A stretch of DNA of 64,000 nt from Coralloluteibacterium stylophorae. Its GTDB lineage: Bacteria; Pseudomonadota; Gammaproteobacteria; Xanthomonadales; Xanthomonadaceae. Both the position numbers and the translations under genes were made by a program. This document shows, one piece after another, positions 63,129 through 64,000 of this stretch. The notes under the pieces were generated by a model. The model had not been told where the DNA came from and searched no databases. It saw nothing but the letters and a program-made list of their open reading frames with translations. The stretch spans positions 1 through 64,000 of the forward strand of contig NZ_JAGQFT020000006.1 in NCBI RefSeq assembly GCF_018122625.2. The letters are read 5' to 3'. Position 1 is the stretch's first letter; every line of letters starts with the position of its first letter.

Positions 63129-64000
63129 ATGCCCGTCATCCAGTCCCGCGTCGATCCCCGTTCCGCCGAGTTCCTGAGCAATGCCGGGCAGGCGCGGGCC
63201 CTGCTCGACGAACTCGAACGCCGCCTCGCCCGCGCCGCCGACGGCGGCGGCGAGGCCGCGCGCGACAGGCACGTCGCGCGCGGCAAGCTGCTGCCGCGCG
63301 AGCGCATCGACGCCCTCCTCGATCCGGGTTCGCCGTTCCTGGAGATCGCGCCGCTCGCCGCCGAGGACATGTACGACGGCCAGGCGCCGGCCGCAGGGGT
63401 GGTCGCCGGCATCGGCCGCATCCACGGCATGGAGGTGGTGGTCGTCGCCAACGACGCCACGGTCAAGGGCGGCACCTACTTCCCGCTGACGGTCAAGAAG
63501 CATCTGCGCGCGCAGGCCGTCGCCGAGGAGAACCATCTGCCCTGCGTCTACCTGGTCGACTCCGGCGGCGCCTTCCTGCCGATGCAGGACGAGGTCTTCC
63601 CCGACCGCGAGCACTTCGGCCGCATCTTCTACAACCAGGCGCGGATGAGCGCGAAGAACATTCCGCAGGTCGCGGTGGTGATGGGCTCGTGCACCGCCGG
63701 CGGTGCCTACGTGCCGGCGATGTGCGACGAATCGATCATCGTGCGCGAGCAGGGCACGATCTTCCTCGGCGGGCCGCCGCTGGTGAAGGCGGCGACCGGC
63801 GAGGTGGTCGACGCCGAGACGCTCGGCGGCGCCGACGTGCACACCCGCGTGTCAGGCGTGGCCGACCATTTCGCTGAGGACGACACCCATGCGCTGGCGA
63901 TCGCGCGCGACGTGGTCAGGCACTTCAACCGGCGCAGGCCGGCGCAGCTCGCGCTGGAACCGGCGCGCGAGCCGGCCTACCCGGTCGAGGAGATGTACGG
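63129..64000 (+). CDS. liuB: methylcrotonyl-CoA carboxylase beta (carboxyltransferase) subunit, 5' part
   Basis: The frame is open from ATG 63129 to the window end (290 codons shown), so the 3' part is missing. It shows the carboxyltransferase N-terminal pattern [69 protein letters not shown] and [17 protein letters not shown], then [14 protein letters not shown] and [10 protein letters not shown]. This is typical of 3-methylcrotonyl-CoA carboxylase beta. It carries out step 4 of leucine breakdown with the biotin-carrying alpha subunit (expected beyond the window). Confidence 0.93.
   Translation, partial: MPVIQSRVDPRSAEFLSNAGQARALLDELERRLARAADGGGEAARDRHVARGKLLPRERIDALLDPGSPFLEIAPLAAEDMYDGQAPAAGVVAGIGRIHGMEVVVVANDATVKGGTYFPLTVKKHLRAQAVAEENHLPCVYLVDSGGAFLPMQDEVFPDREHFGRIFYNQARMSAKNIPQVAVVMGSCTAGGAYVPAMCDESIIVREQGTIFLGGPPLVKAATGEVVDAETLGGADVHTRVSGVADHFAEDDTHALAIARDVVRHFNRRRPAQLALEPAREPAYPVEEMY

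Overview
This is a very GC-rich chromosomal window from a gammaproteobacterium. It is most likely a member of the Xanthomonadales/Lysobacterales (Lysobacter- or Luteimonas-like). The lineage call is an inference from four things: codons ending mostly in G or C, a serC-pheA-hisC-aroA operon, intergenic REP palindromes of the GGAGCGGCTTCAGCCGC type mixed with GGGAATC-type heptamer arrays, and a GTP-dependent PEP carboxykinase together with leucine dehydrogenase. No species can be named from the sequence alone.

Layout. 0-4.4 kb: the 3' end of a transposase, a DoxX-like membrane protein, tRNA-Ser(UGA), a LysR regulator, serS and a TonB-type protein. 4.4-9.0 kb: the minus-strand amino-acid operon serC-pheA-hisC-aroA, with start/stop overlaps. 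9.1-17.1 kb: a Sel1/2OG-oxygenase-like protein that lacks its usual iron-binding motif, a cold-shock protein, an alpha/beta hydrolase, a methyltransferase, a large hybrid histidine kinase and a PhzF-type enzyme. 17.1-30.3 kb: a long minus-strand block made of two tandem Tat-signal TldD paralogues, TldE/PmbA, a DUF4159 protein, MoxR, DUF58, a BatA-like protein, a large membrane protein with a His/Asp-rich stretch, and another membrane protein. 30.3-45 kb: a MHYT-GGDEF-EAL protein, TrhO, a 51-residue membrane protein, a secreted lipase, an FKBP lipoprotein, a flavoprotein, a 7TM-GGDEF protein, an Mrr-like membrane protein with a zinc ribbon, an HPF-like protein, a CHAD protein, PckG, a HAD phosphatase and an OprB porin. 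45-64 kb: a periplasmic tricorn-like protease, a DUF1304 protein, an FKBP, an Old Yellow Enzyme, a SIMPL protein, leucine dehydrogenase and isovaleryl-CoA dehydrogenase, a subtilisin autotransporter, a DesK/DesR-type two-component system with a broken kinase frame, a thiolase, two small lipoproteins and the start of the methylcrotonyl-CoA carboxylase beta subunit.

How genes work together. Leucine dehydrogenase, isovaleryl-CoA dehydrogenase, the thiolase and MccB are steps of leucine/isovalerate catabolism, interrupted here by unrelated genes. The MoxR-DUF58-BatA block looks like a chaperone/envelope-stress module, joined to a TldD/TldE protease system whose TldD copies carry Tat-like leaders. 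Two diguanylate-cyclase proteins point to c-di-GMP signalling.

Most notable for follow-up: the C8-run frameshift in the DesK-like kinase and the palindromes that may be targets of its regulator, the exported tandem TldDs, the 2OG-oxygenase-like domain with LxE in place of HxD, the Mrr-like protein without its Q/K catalytic residues, and the nested heptamer/REP palindromes. No CRISPR array, prophage or complete insertion sequence was seen.
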